In this document: positions 36,902-44,998 of the stretch, piece by piece
Layout of the letters: the number at the start of each line of letters is the position of its first letter
How positions within the stretch are numbered: position 1 is the stretch's first letter
Source: Sphingobacterium bovistauri
GTDB lineage: Bacteria; Bacteroidota; Bacteroidia; Sphingobacteriales; Sphingobacteriaceae
Direction of reading: 5' to 3'
Assembly: GCF_020295405.1 (NCBI RefSeq)
Contig: NZ_JADEYP010000011.1
Span: forward strand, 1 to 64,000
Length of the DNA stretch: 64,000 bases
Made by a program: the position numbers and the translations under genes
Notes under the pieces: model-generated
Databases searched by the model: none
The model's input: the letters and a program-made list of their open reading frames with translations, nothing else
What the model was told of the DNA's origin: nothing

Positions 36902-37894
36902 ATGAAAAAATCAATTTTAGTATTAGCTGCTGCAGTAGGTATTTTCACTACTTCATGCCAGAATTTCAAAAAAGGAGACGGTGGTCTTGAATACAAAATC
37001 GTGGATGACGAAGGTGGTGTTAAAGCTGCAGATGGAGATCATTTATTTGTAGACATGATTGTGAAATCTGATAGAAATGATTCATTAATCCAAAGCACAT
37101 ATGATTTAGGATTACCTCAATATGTGAACATCGTATCAGATACTATACCTGGAAACTACAAAGGAAGTTATTCTTCAATGTTCAAACATCTAGGAGAAGG
37201 TGATAGCGCTGTATTCCGTCTTAACTTGGATACAATGGCTTCTAAATCAGGTCAACCAAAACTTCCTATCGGTGATAAATACTTAACTTTCATTGTTAAG
37301 GTAAGAAAACATTTCAAAAAAGCAGAATTACCTGATTCAATTGCTCACGTAGAATTAGACAAATATTACAAAGAATTAATTGGCAATCTAGAGAAAGCTG
37401 AAGCTGGCAAAATCGAATCTTATGTTAAATCTAATAAGTTAGAGCCTAAGAAAACAGCTTCTGGATTACAATATATTGTAACAACTGAAGGTAAAGGTGT
37501 AAAACCAGTAGTAGGTGATACTGTAAAAGTAAATTACGTAGGTAAATTAACACATGGTAAAGTATTCGATACTTCTATCAAAGAAGAAGCTGATAAAGCG
37601 AAACTTCCAGTTAACCCAATGCGTACATTTGAGCCGATCAAATTTGCTTTAGGTGTAGATCCAGTTATCCCTGCATGGGTTGAAGGTTTACAATTATTAA
37701 ACAAAGGTGGTAAAGCAACATTAATCATTCCTTCAAGCTTAGCTTACGGTTCAAATGGTGCTCCTCAAGGTGGTATCCCTCCATTTGCTCCACTTATTTT
37801 CGAAGTAGAATTGGTTGATATAATCAAAGGTACTGCTCCAAAAGTAGATTCTGCAGCAACAGTAGCTCCAGTACCTACTCAACCAGCTAACTAA
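36902..37894 (+). CDS. FKBP-type peptidyl-prolyl isomerase lipoprotein, two domains
   Basis: A periplasmic or outer-membrane folding catalyst, 330 residues, with a lipobox ending at C19 (FTTSC). The first FKBP-like domain (about 28-140) lacks most catalytic aromatic residues and looks degenerate. The second (about 180-312) is a full FKBP fold with VNYVGKLTHGKVFDTS, the insertion FALGVDPVIPAWVEGLQLL and SLAYGSNGAPQGGIPPFAPLIFEVEL. The two are joined by a helical linker rich in K and E, as in FkpA/Mip proteins, and an alanine/proline-rich tail ends the protein. It sits behind nrnA, with hairpins following. Confidence 0.92.
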   Translation: MKKSILVLAAAVGIFTTSCQNFKKGDGGLEYKIVDDEGGVKAADGDHLFVDMIVKSDRNDSLIQSTYDLGLPQYVNIVSDTIPGNYKGSYSSMFKHLGEGDSAVFRLNLDTMASKSGQPKLPIGDKYLTFIVKVRKHFKKAELPDSIAHVELDKYYKELIGNLEKAEAGKIESYVKSNKLEPKKTASGLQYIVTTEGKGVKPVVGDTVKVNYVGKLTHGKVFDTSIKEEADKAKLPVNPMRTFEPIKFALGVDPVIPAWVEGLQLLNKGGKATLIIPSSLAYGSNGAPQGGIPPFAPLIFEVELVDIIKGTAPKVDSAATVAPVPTQPAN

Positions 37895-37909
37895 TAGCAA
37901 ATAATACAT

Positions 37910-37976
37910 AATATATCCTTCGATATATTATTAATATAAAAATGAAAACACGATTTTGTTAGCAAAATCGTGTTTT
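37910..37976 (+). terminator. Double hairpin terminator after the FKBP gene
   Basis: A first small hairpin (AATATATC 37910-37917 with GATATATT 37922-37929) is followed by a strong one (AAAACACGATTTTG 37945-37958 with its complement 37963-37976) and a T-rich tail. Confidence 0.85.
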
Positions 37977-38032
37977 TCTTTTTTAAATGGATTATTTTTT
38001 AACAAATCGTTACTTTTACACCTTATATAGAC

Positions 38033-38815
38033 ATGACAAATCCAAATCATATTCTTACAGATACGCATACACATATCTATTACCATATAGGTAGTGATAA
38101 GATTCAGGAACAAATTGAACGCTGTCAATTAAACAATATTCAGCGTCTATTTTTACCTAATGTAGATACAGATTCTATCGAACAAGTATTAAATACGGTA
38201 AACTCTTACCCTACTATCTGTTTTCCAATGTTAGGACTCCACCCCTGCAGTGTAAAAGAAAATTATAAAAAGGAATTGTCAACTATAGAAAATGCTATCA
38301 CAAAAAATAAGATATATGCAATTGGTGAGATTGGGATAGATCTTTATTGGGACAAAAGTACTTTAGCGTGGCAACAAGATGCCTTTCGAACTCAAATTAA
38401 TTGGGCAAAAGCATTAGGTTTACCAATTGATATTCATTGTCGTGAAGCTTTTGATGAAATTTTCGAGATTTTGGAAGAGATGAATGATGATAAGCTATTT
38501 GGAATATTCCATTGCTTCACCGGAACTTTGGAACAAGCGAATCGAGCAATTAACTTGGGTTTCAAACTCGGAATTGGAGGAGTGGTCACATACAAAAAAG
38601 CAGGCTTAGATGCCGTTGTAAGAGAAGTTGATTTACAGCACTTAGTTCTAGAAACAGATTCGCCCTATTTGGCACCATCACCATACAGAGGCAAGGAAAA
38701 TGAAAGTTCATATCTTATTCACGTAGCACAGAAGGTTGCTGATCTACATGAAACAAGTATTGATGAAATAGCAAAAATAACAACGCAGAATTCTAAAGAT
38801 ATATTTGGCATATAG
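38033..38815 (+). CDS. tatD: TatD-family metal-dependent hydrolase/DNase
   Basis: A 260-residue TIM-barrel amidohydrolase-fold nuclease. Metal ligands show as HTH (12-14), the E of GEIGIDLYWD near 100, H in IDIHCRE near 137, H in FGIFHCFTG near 160 and D in LETDSPYLAP near 212. Homologues trim 3' ends of DNA or remove D-amino acids from tRNA (related family), and the precise substrate is unknown. A TACTTTTA -7-like box (38011-38018) lies 14 bases upstream. It is coupled to the asparaginase gene with a 2-bp gap. Confidence 0.92.
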   Translation: MTNPNHILTDTHTHIYYHIGSDKIQEQIERCQLNNIQRLFLPNVDTDSIEQVLNTVNSYPTICFPMLGLHPCSVKENYKKELSTIENAITKNKIYAIGEIGIDLYWDKSTLAWQQDAFRTQINWAKALGLPIDIHCREAFDEIFEILEEMNDDKLFGIFHCFTGTLEQANRAINLGFKLGIGGVVTYKKAGLDAVVREVDLQHLVLETDSPYLAPSPYRGKENESSYLIHVAQKVADLHETSIDEIAKITTQNSKDIFGI

Positions 38816-38817
38816 TC

Positions 38818-39834
38818 ATGAAAATATTCATCATATACACCGGAGGCACCATTGGAATGGTTCAAGATGAATCAGGTACATTTGTACCTTTTGATTTTGA
38901 ATTAATCAAAAACAATCTTCCTGATTTGAGTCGATTAGATTACCAATTGACCGTCCACTCCTTCAATCCAATAATAGATTCATCTAATATGAATCCCGAA
39001 ATTTGGATTGAAATGGCGCAAATTATTAAAAACAATTATGATGAATATGACGGATTTGTGATTCTACATGGATCAGATACGATGGCCTTTTCAGCATCTA
39101 TCCTGAGTTTCTTGTTAGAAGGGTTACAAAAACCTATTATCTTTTCAGGGTCACAATTACCAATTGGTGAAATTCGCACCGATGCACGCGAAAATATGAT
39201 GACTGCATTGGAAATAGCGAGTGCTAAGCACAATGGAAAATCTATTGTTCAGGAAGTCTGTATATTATTTGACAACAAACTATTTAGAGGAAATCGTTCT
39301 TTTAAATATAACTCTGCAAAATTTGAGGCCTTTAGATCGCCAAATTATCCAGTATTAGCTGAAGCAGGTATACATTTGAAATATAACTTTGATGCGCTGA
39401 TGAATAATTCAGATAAAGAATTTATTTGCCACAATCATGTTGATAATCATGTTGGCGTATTAAAGTTATTTCCAGGTATCTCTGCAAATACTATTAAATC
39501 CATTTTAGATGCCGACGTTCGCTCTATCGTCATGGAAACATTTGGCTCTGGAAATACAACCACTGACAAATGGTTTTTGGATTTGTTAGAAAGTGCTATC
39601 AAACAGGGTAAAAATATTCTTAACATCTCACAATGTAAAGTAGGCTCTGTCGAATTAGGGCGCTATGAAACAAGCCAAGGCTTAAAATCTATTGGTGTTT
39701 TAAACGGTTATGATATGACATTCGAGGCAGCAGTTACCAAATTAATGTATCTGCAAGGTGAATTAGCGGATCAAGCTGCAGTAGCTTATTGGGTTGAGAA
39801 AGATATACGCGGCGAATTAACCGTAAATGACTAA
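38818..39834 (+). CDS. ansA: Type I L-asparaginase
   Basis: A cytoplasmic asparaginase converting asparagine to aspartate and ammonia. The protein has 338 residues with no signal peptide. The first active-site loop is YTGGTIG with catalytic T11, and the second is LHGSDTMAF near 85-93, followed by the SQLPIGEIRTDARENM stretch typical of type I bacterial enzymes. The C-terminal domain has the METFGSGN allosteric region. It starts 2 bp after tatD, so the pair is likely translationally coupled. Confidence 0.94.
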   Translation: MKIFIIYTGGTIGMVQDESGTFVPFDFELIKNNLPDLSRLDYQLTVHSFNPIIDSSNMNPEIWIEMAQIIKNNYDEYDGFVILHGSDTMAFSASILSFLLEGLQKPIIFSGSQLPIGEIRTDARENMMTALEIASAKHNGKSIVQEVCILFDNKLFRGNRSFKYNSAKFEAFRSPNYPVLAEAGIHLKYNFDALMNNSDKEFICHNHVDNHVGVLKLFPGISANTIKSILDADVRSIVMETFGSGNTTTDKWFLDLLESAIKQGKNILNISQCKVGSVELGRYETSQGLKSIGVLNGYDMTFEAAVTKLMYLQGELADQAAVAYWVEKDIRGELTVND

Positions 39835-39872
39835 CTAAAAGAGCCACAATTTACATTGTGGCCCTTTTAGTT
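39833..39872. terminator. Bidirectional terminator between ansA and pstB
   Basis: An 18-bp stem (39833-39850 with 39855-39872) with one A:C mismatch and a 4-base loop, core GCCACAAT. It overlaps the last bases of ansA and reaches the pstB stop. Confidence 0.82.
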
Positions 39873-40618
39873 TACCCGAAGTTTCCGTTGATATAATTTG
39901 CAGTCATTTCTTCTTTTGGATTATTAAAAATTTGGTAGGTATCACCTTCTTCCTTAACTTCTCCAAGATACAAAAACACGGTCTTATCTGCTATACGTTG
40001 TGCTTGCTGCATATTATGTGTCACAATCACAATCGTATATTTTTCTTTTAAATGCTTTATTAGCTCTTCAATTTTAAGAGTGCTTACAGGATCCAATGCC
40101 GAACAAGGCTCATCCATCAATATTACTTCAGGACGCAGCGCTACAGCTCTCGCAATACACAAACGTTGTTGCTGACCACCTGATAATCGTGTCGCGGGCA
40201 TCTTCAAGTCATTCTTAACTTCCTCCCAAAGAAACGCTTCGCGTAAAGCCTTCTCGATTACATCTTTACCATGCGGCAAATTGTTTATTTTCAAACCGTA
40301 TGCAATATTCTCATATATACTTTTTGGAAATGGATTTGCCTTCTGAAAAACCATTCCAATTCTTTTTCTAATTTCAGTAACAGGAATAGATTTATCGTAC
40401 AAATCTTGATTCTCCAATTTAAGAGTCCCGGTAATTTTCGCATCAGGAGACAAATCGTGCATTCTATTGAAACTACGTAGAAGTGTACTTTTACCACAAC
40501 CCGAAGGACCAATTAATGCTGTGATTTCATTCTCATTAAATGAAACATTAATATTTTTTAAAACTTCTTTTGCTCCGAAGCTAATATGTAAATTCTCTGT
40601 TGATAACTTAGTTTTCAT
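39872..40618 (-). CDS. pstB: Phosphate ABC transporter ATP-binding protein
   Basis: The ATPase of the high-affinity phosphate importer, 248 residues. Walker A is GPSGCGKST (37-45), the signature is LSGGQQQRLCIARA near 147-160, Walker B runs into DEPCSALDP, and the switch histidine is in VTHNM. It is the last gene of the pstSCAB operon. The start overlaps pstA by 11 bp. A phoU gene does not follow here, which differs from many pst operons. Confidence 0.97.
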   Translation of the reverse strand: MKTKLSTENLHISFGAKEVLKNINVSFNENEITALIGPSGCGKSTLLRSFNRMHDLSPDAKITGTLKLENQDLYDKSIPVTEIRKRIGMVFQKANPFPKSIYENIAYGLKINNLPHGKDVIEKALREAFLWEEVKNDLKMPATRLSGGQQQRLCIARAVALRPEVILMDEPCSALDPVSTLKIEELIKHLKEKYTIVIVTHNMQQAQRIADKTVFLYLGEVKEEGDTYQIFNNPKEEMTANYINGNFG

Positions 40619-41465
40619 TTTTTCTGTATTTATAACGAATATAGAACGCTGTCAAATTTAATAAGAAGACAACAATTATTAATACTAATGCAGTACCGTA
40701 AGCGATTGGCCGTACTTCTTCAATAGACTGATGCTGAGTAGAAAGCATATACAAGTGGTATGGCAAAGCCATAAACTCATTATCAATCGCACTTCCCATT
40801 CCATTAATATAAAATGCTGCACCTGTAAATAATATAGGCGCTGTTTCTCCAGCTGCACGTGACAAAGTCAGTACCACACCAGTCAAAATTCCTGACATAG
40901 CTGATGGCAATACTACATCTTTGATTGTTTCTAACTTCGTAGCACCTACTGCTAACGCTGCTTCACGCGTACTTGCTGGAATACGCATCAACGCTTCCTC
41001 TGTAGTTGTAATAATATATGGCAACGATAATAATCCTAGTGTTAAACCAGCAGCAACCATAGAAGTACCCAATTGCATCGCCTGAACAAATAATGCTAGA
41101 CCAAATAAACCATAAATAATTGATGGTACACCTGATAGATTACGTATAGCTGCACGAATTGTTTTTGTCAACCAATTATCTTCGGCATATTCGTTCAAAT
41201 ATATTGCACAACATACACCAAAAGGAATAGAAAATAAAGCTGTCAACAAAGTCAATAATACTGTCCCTAAGATTGGAGTTAGAATTCCTCCTTTGGTCAT
41301 ACCTTCACGGGGAACCTCAGTTATAAAATCCCATGAAAGAGAACCTGCACCCTTGGAAATGATTTCCCAAATAATGATTACTAGGAAAAAACATACTAAC
41401 CCCGTTGTGATTAATAATGTCCCCCATTCTACAATGGAGCTGAATCTAAATTGCTTATGCTGCAT
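40608..41465 (-). CDS. pstA: Phosphate ABC transporter permease PstA
   Basis: A 285-residue inner-membrane permease with six hydrophobic segments. The ABC-coupling EAA loop is visible as EAALAVGATKLETIKDVVLP. Its start overlaps the pstC stop by 11 bp and its stop overlaps pstB by 11 bp, a pattern of translational coupling. The N-terminus (MQHKQFRF) is cytoplasmic. Confidence 0.95.
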   Translation of the reverse strand: MQHKQFRFSSIVEWGTLLITTGLVCFFLVIIIWEIISKGAGSLSWDFITEVPREGMTKGGILTPILGTVLLTLLTALFSIPFGVCCAIYLNEYAEDNWLTKTIRAAIRNLSGVPSIIYGLFGLALFVQAMQLGTSMVAAGLTLGLLSLPYIITTTEEALMRIPASTREAALAVGATKLETIKDVVLPSAMSGILTGVVLTLSRAAGETAPILFTGAAFYINGMGSAIDNEFMALPYHLYMLSTQHQSIEEVRPIAYGTALVLIIVVFLLNLTAFYIRYKYRKNEN

Positions 41466-42345
41466 GGTACTTTCTGAATCGATTAATAAAAAATTCGCCT
41501 ACTAGATTTGCCACCAAAGTCATAAAGAATAGTACCGTTGCGATGGCATATAATGAGAAGTAATGTGTTGTTTTGTACGGTACTTCGCCCATCTCGATAG
41601 CGATAGTAGCTGTCATAGTCTTTACCGAGTCAAACATTCCTTCTGGTAATAATGAAGCATTACCCGTCGCCATTAATACTGTCATGGTTTCACCTATCGC
41701 TCTTCCTACCCCCAACATAATAGCCGCTATAATACCAGGTGCTGCTGCCGGAATGATAACACGACAAAGGGTTTGCCATTTTGTAGCACCGACACCATAA
41801 CTGGCCTCTTTATATGTTTTGGGAACAGCATGAATAGCATCCTCAGCTACCGTAATAATAGTAGGCAAAGCCATTACGGCAAGTAAAATTGCTCCATTCA
41901 ACGCATTCAATCCATTGGGAAGATTTGCTAAATCAGCGATACCTGGCCCAACTAAAACAATACCTAAGAATCCGATAACTACAGAAGGGATAGCAGCAAG
42001 CATCTCAATAGCTGGCTTTAAGAATGTTTTCAGCTTTGGACTCGCATACTCTGCAATAAACGCTGCTGTACCGATTCCGAGAGGAATAGCGATAATCATC
42101 GCACCAAATGTCACTAACGTAGTACTTAGAATAAGTGGCAACATACCATACTGAGGGGTTTTCCCCGTAGGATTCCACTCCAATCCTGTGATAAAATCAA
42201 GAGGCTTGACATCCAGGAAAAATAAAATAGAGTTGTATACAAGTATCGCTAAAATCCCCCCCAAGGCTGCTAATACAAGTAAACCCGTAATTTTGAAGAT
42301 ATACTTAAATATTATATCTAATGTTATTCGAGCTTGATATTTCAT
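41455..42345 (-). CDS. pstC: Phosphate ABC transporter permease PstC
   Basis: A 296-residue permease, partner of PstA. The EAA loop is EASYGVGATKWQTLCRVIIP. The preferred start is ATG 42345, two bases after the pstS stop, rather than a TTG at 42351 that overlaps pstS. The large N-terminal periplasmic loop (about 45-75, with FITGLEWNPTGKTPQYG) is typical of PstC. Confidence 0.95.
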   Translation of the reverse strand: MKYQARITLDIIFKYIFKITGLLVLAALGGILAILVYNSILFFLDVKPLDFITGLEWNPTGKTPQYGMLPLILSTTLVTFGAMIIAIPLGIGTAAFIAEYASPKLKTFLKPAIEMLAAIPSVVIGFLGIVLVGPGIADLANLPNGLNALNGAILLAVMALPTIITVAEDAIHAVPKTYKEASYGVGATKWQTLCRVIIPAAAPGIIAAIMLGVGRAIGETMTVLMATGNASLLPEGMFDSVKTMTATIAIEMGEVPYKTTHYFSLYAIATVLFFMTLVANLVGEFFINRFRKYHAA

Positions 42346-42347
42346 GA

Positions 42348-43208
42348 TCAATTTTCTTTTACATAGTACCCGTGTTCACGGATTATTCCTACACCTTTTT
42401 CCCCAATTTCGAAATCAATAAATGGCTTTACCTTATCCCAAGACTTCTTCAAAATAAACTGATAAAGGGGACGTTGAAAAAAATACAAATTATTAGTAAT
42501 CGCATATTTATCTACAGGTGAATACGCTGTGTCCTGAGCTGTCTTTTTGACTTTTAACACTTTGACACCTTGTTTTTGCTCTGATTCTGGAGATAAATAA
42601 CCAGCACCAACATATCCTATACCAGATTTATCGGCCTTTACACCTTCTATTATTTGTGCATTACCCGTCATTTCTTTTGCTTTAGGAGCAAATTCAACCT
42701 TCAATTTCTTCTTCATAAAAGAATAAGTACCCGAACTACTCTGTCTTCCATAGATATTGATTGGCATGTCAACTTCTGTAAGTTCATTCCAATTTTCTAT
42801 TTTCCCGTCCAGTACTTTCCCCAAAGTTTCCAAATCAATCTCACTAAGAGGTAAATCTTTATGCACAATTACAGCTGTTGCATCTTCTGCAAAAACTACT
42901 GTCTTCAATTCAATATTTTTTTCTTTGAATTGTTCGACCTCTTCATCGGATAACGGTCTAGACGAATTTGCTATGTCAGCTTGATCATTCAATAATGATG
43001 TAATCCCTAATCCAGATCCACCTCCTGAAATAGCAATACTAAAATCCGGATCAATTTCGGTAAATTTTTCAGCTAAATTAACAGCTAGATTCACCTCAGT
43101 ATCAGACCCTTTCATTTTGATTGAATGTGTTTTATCAGTACATCCTGATAATAACATCAGTCCTAAGAATGAGCTAAGTACAGTTTTATATGTTATGATT
43201 TTATTCAT
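42348..43208 (-). CDS. pstS: Phosphate-binding lipoprotein PstS
   Basis: The periplasmic phosphate-binding component, 286 residues, with a lipobox at C23 (LLSGC), as expected for a membrane-tethered binding protein. Phosphate contacts are in KGSDTEVNL, SGGGSGLGITSL and RQSSSGTYSF. It is first in pstSCAB, with two bases before pstC. Upstream is a fourfold 11-bp-spaced TTAACA-like array, and a CAATTTTG -7-like box lies only five bases before the ATG. Confidence 0.95.
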   Translation of the reverse strand: MNKIITYKTVLSSFLGLMLLSGCTDKTHSIKMKGSDTEVNLAVNLAEKFTEIDPDFSIAISGGGSGLGITSLLNDQADIANSSRPLSDEEVEQFKEKNIELKTVVFAEDATAVIVHKDLPLSEIDLETLGKVLDGKIENWNELTEVDMPINIYGRQSSSGTYSFMKKKLKVEFAPKAKEMTGNAQIIEGVKADKSGIGYVGAGYLSPESEQKQGVKVLKVKKTAQDTAYSPVDKYAITNNLYFFQRPLYQFILKKSWDKVKPFIDFEIGEKGVGIIREHGYYVKEN

Positions 43209-43213
43209 CGATG

Positions 43214-43269
43214 CAAAATTGCAGGGTTGGTATAACTAAAACATTAATGTATTGTTAAGTTAATGTTAA
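43214..43269 (-). promoter_or_regulatory. pst promoter with a Pho-box-like direct-repeat array
   Basis: Read on the minus strand, TTAACA (43264-43269), TTAACA (43253-43258), TTAATG (43242-43247) and GTTATA (43231-43236) follow each other at exactly 11-bp intervals. This resembles the PhoP box of Gram-positive bacteria (TTAACA-like repeats, about 5-bp spacers). A -7-like CAATTTTG (43214-43221) follows, so the repeats cover the -33 region, as expected for an activator site. No PhoB/PhoR gene is in the window. Confidence 0.6.
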
Positions 43270-43394
43270 TAGAGAGGATGTTGTGTAAAAAAAATGTCAG
43301 GGCACACACTGACAAACAAGGTAATCACTTGATTACAAAAACAATATAACAAATATATTGATTAAAATAAGTTTAACAAATCATTACGTAAAAG

Positions 43395-43428
43395 AAAAGG
43401 AGTTAAACTCAATAGTTCAACACCTTTT
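43395..43428 (-). terminator. Terminator of the fucosidase operon
   Basis: AAAAGGAGTT pairs with AACACCTTTT with one mismatch, enclosing a second short stem AACT/AGTT. The minus-strand side continues T-rich. It lies about 20 bp after the lipoprotein stop. Confidence 0.6.
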
Positions 43429-43450
43429 ACTCTTTAGTAGATTGTACTAA

Positions 43451-44911
43451 CTAAAAACTGGCTACACTGCCATTATCCCAATTTTCATTTTTCTTTATTT
43501 GAAATCCCACGGTATGTTGTGGATCTTCAAGTAACTGACCGCGAAAAACCAATTGAACATTATTTTTGATTGAACTTCCTAATTGAAAAGTTCGTAAAAT
43601 CTCATTTTGTCCATGCACCTCAACGGTATAATTGAGGGGTTCTACGGCTGTCATAAGTCCCATAAATTGATTAAAAATAAGTTGCTTATTCACTTGGAAG
43701 TCATCTGAAATCTCTACACTTGATTGATCAAGAATGGGGTTATTAATCGTGGTAGTAAATGGACTGTAGTAGAAAGGTTCATGCTCTTGTTTAAAAACGA
43801 TCTTTTTGACGGATGAAAGATTTAAATTATCAGTGAATTCCACCTTAATTTGACTATACATACGTTGTAGTACGATATTAGAGGTCATATTACCCGATAC
43901 AGTCAATTTCCCTGAATACCCAAATATTTCAGCATACTTATTTGAAAACAAATTTGAAGCATACACATCTGTGGACTTCAATATGGTAGAAGGAAAAACA
44001 AGTTCACTATTAGAGTTATTTAAAATAAAAAATACATCATACTCCCCTACTGGTAGATCCAACTCCAAATTTAATTGTTGAACATCATCAAGCTCACCGT
44101 CAATTACAATATTTGAACGTTCTTTGTGGAACAAAAAATAATGTAATTTATTAATAGAAAAGCTGGACGCTTCAGGTGGAGCAATACCAACTATGTGTAA
44201 ATTATCTATTCGTAAGGTTCCTTGACTATCGCTGTAATTACTGATACCTGTTCTATCCCCAGCTTTGGGAACAATCTTGATCCATAGTTCCTCTCCTGAA
44301 ATTGTAAGTGTGGACAGATTGTATGTAAATGAATTTTTTGCTGTTGATGAATTATTTACAAAATTGTTAACAAGTGCAATTTCTTTGAAAGTACCTCCTT
44401 CATCAAAGCTATAATACAATTCAAAGTCTTTAGGTCCTGTATTAGACCCGGTCATATCAAACCCCAATCTTGCTAGAGAAATTACATCTTTGATAGGGAG
44501 TTTAATTGTAATTTGACTCGGCCCGACAAAATTTGCTGCTTTACCAGCTGTATAATTTTCAAATGCAAACCCATTACCATAAGTAATAGGTTTCCCATCA
44601 TTATATATAATTACTGGACTAGTAGATTTTCGATATTTGACATCTGGAGTTAAAGTTTCGGAATTGAAACTCCAATAGTATAAAAATCCCTCACTATAAT
44701 TAGAATTAACTCCAGTGGCAGCTATATGCTTCTTTGTGGAGGCTGCATTCTTCAAGAAGTTTGTCGTACTCTGAAAATTTGTAAATGTAAAATTTACTGG
44801 ATAGACTAAGTCATTTTCCTCATCTACGTATGAATCCCTTTTACATGAAGCCGCTAAAAAAATGATGAATAAAAATGAAAATCTACAAGCTAAATGAAAT
44901 AGAGTTTTCAT
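43451..44911 (-). CDS. Surface lipoprotein of the fucosidase operon (possibly FimB/Mfa2-like C-terminus)
   Basis: I do not recognise a firm family. The 486-residue protein has a good lipobox ending at C23 (FLAASC). The first half (about 45-240) is a beta-rich domain with YYWSFNSETLTPDVKY, phrases such as FELYYSFDEGGTFKE and GTLRIDNLHIVG, resembling laminin-G or discoidin-like sugar-binding domains. The second half (about 250-470) has LDLPVGEYDVFFILN and SQIKVEFTD, a pattern seen in fimbrillin/Mfa2 anchor lipoproteins. It is last in the GH29-GH95 operon (87 bp after GH95). It may bind the released or substrate glycan at the cell surface; that is inference. Confidence 0.5.
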   Translation of the reverse strand: MKTLFHLACRFSFLFIIFLAASCKRDSYVDEENDLVYPVNFTFTNFQSTTNFLKNAASTKKHIAATGVNSNYSEGFLYYWSFNSETLTPDVKYRKSTSPVIIYNDGKPITYGNGFAFENYTAGKAANFVGPSQITIKLPIKDVISLARLGFDMTGSNTGPKDFELYYSFDEGGTFKEIALVNNFVNNSSTAKNSFTYNLSTLTISGEELWIKIVPKAGDRTGISNYSDSQGTLRIDNLHIVGIAPPEASSFSINKLHYFLFHKERSNIVIDGELDDVQQLNLELDLPVGEYDVFFILNNSNSELVFPSTILKSTDVYASNLFSNKYAEIFGYSGKLTVSGNMTSNIVLQRMYSQIKVEFTDNLNLSSVKKIVFKQEHEPFYYSPFTTTINNPILDQSSVEISDDFQVNKQLIFNQFMGLMTAVEPLNYTVEVHGQNEILRTFQLGSSIKNNVQLVFRGQLLEDPQHTVGFQIKKNENWDNGSVASF

Positions 44912-44998
44912 AATATTAAATTAATTATTGTGATCTGACTACTAGTTAGTTATCAAATTGAATTTACAAAAATTAATTTAAAATATCATTATTTAATT

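Noticed and set aside
43295-43336. Small hairpins TGTCAG/CTGACA and GTAATC/GATTAC between the lipoprotein and pstS
   Set aside because: The stems are only 6 bp and lack T-runs; the stronger hairpin at 43395-43428 better explains termination.
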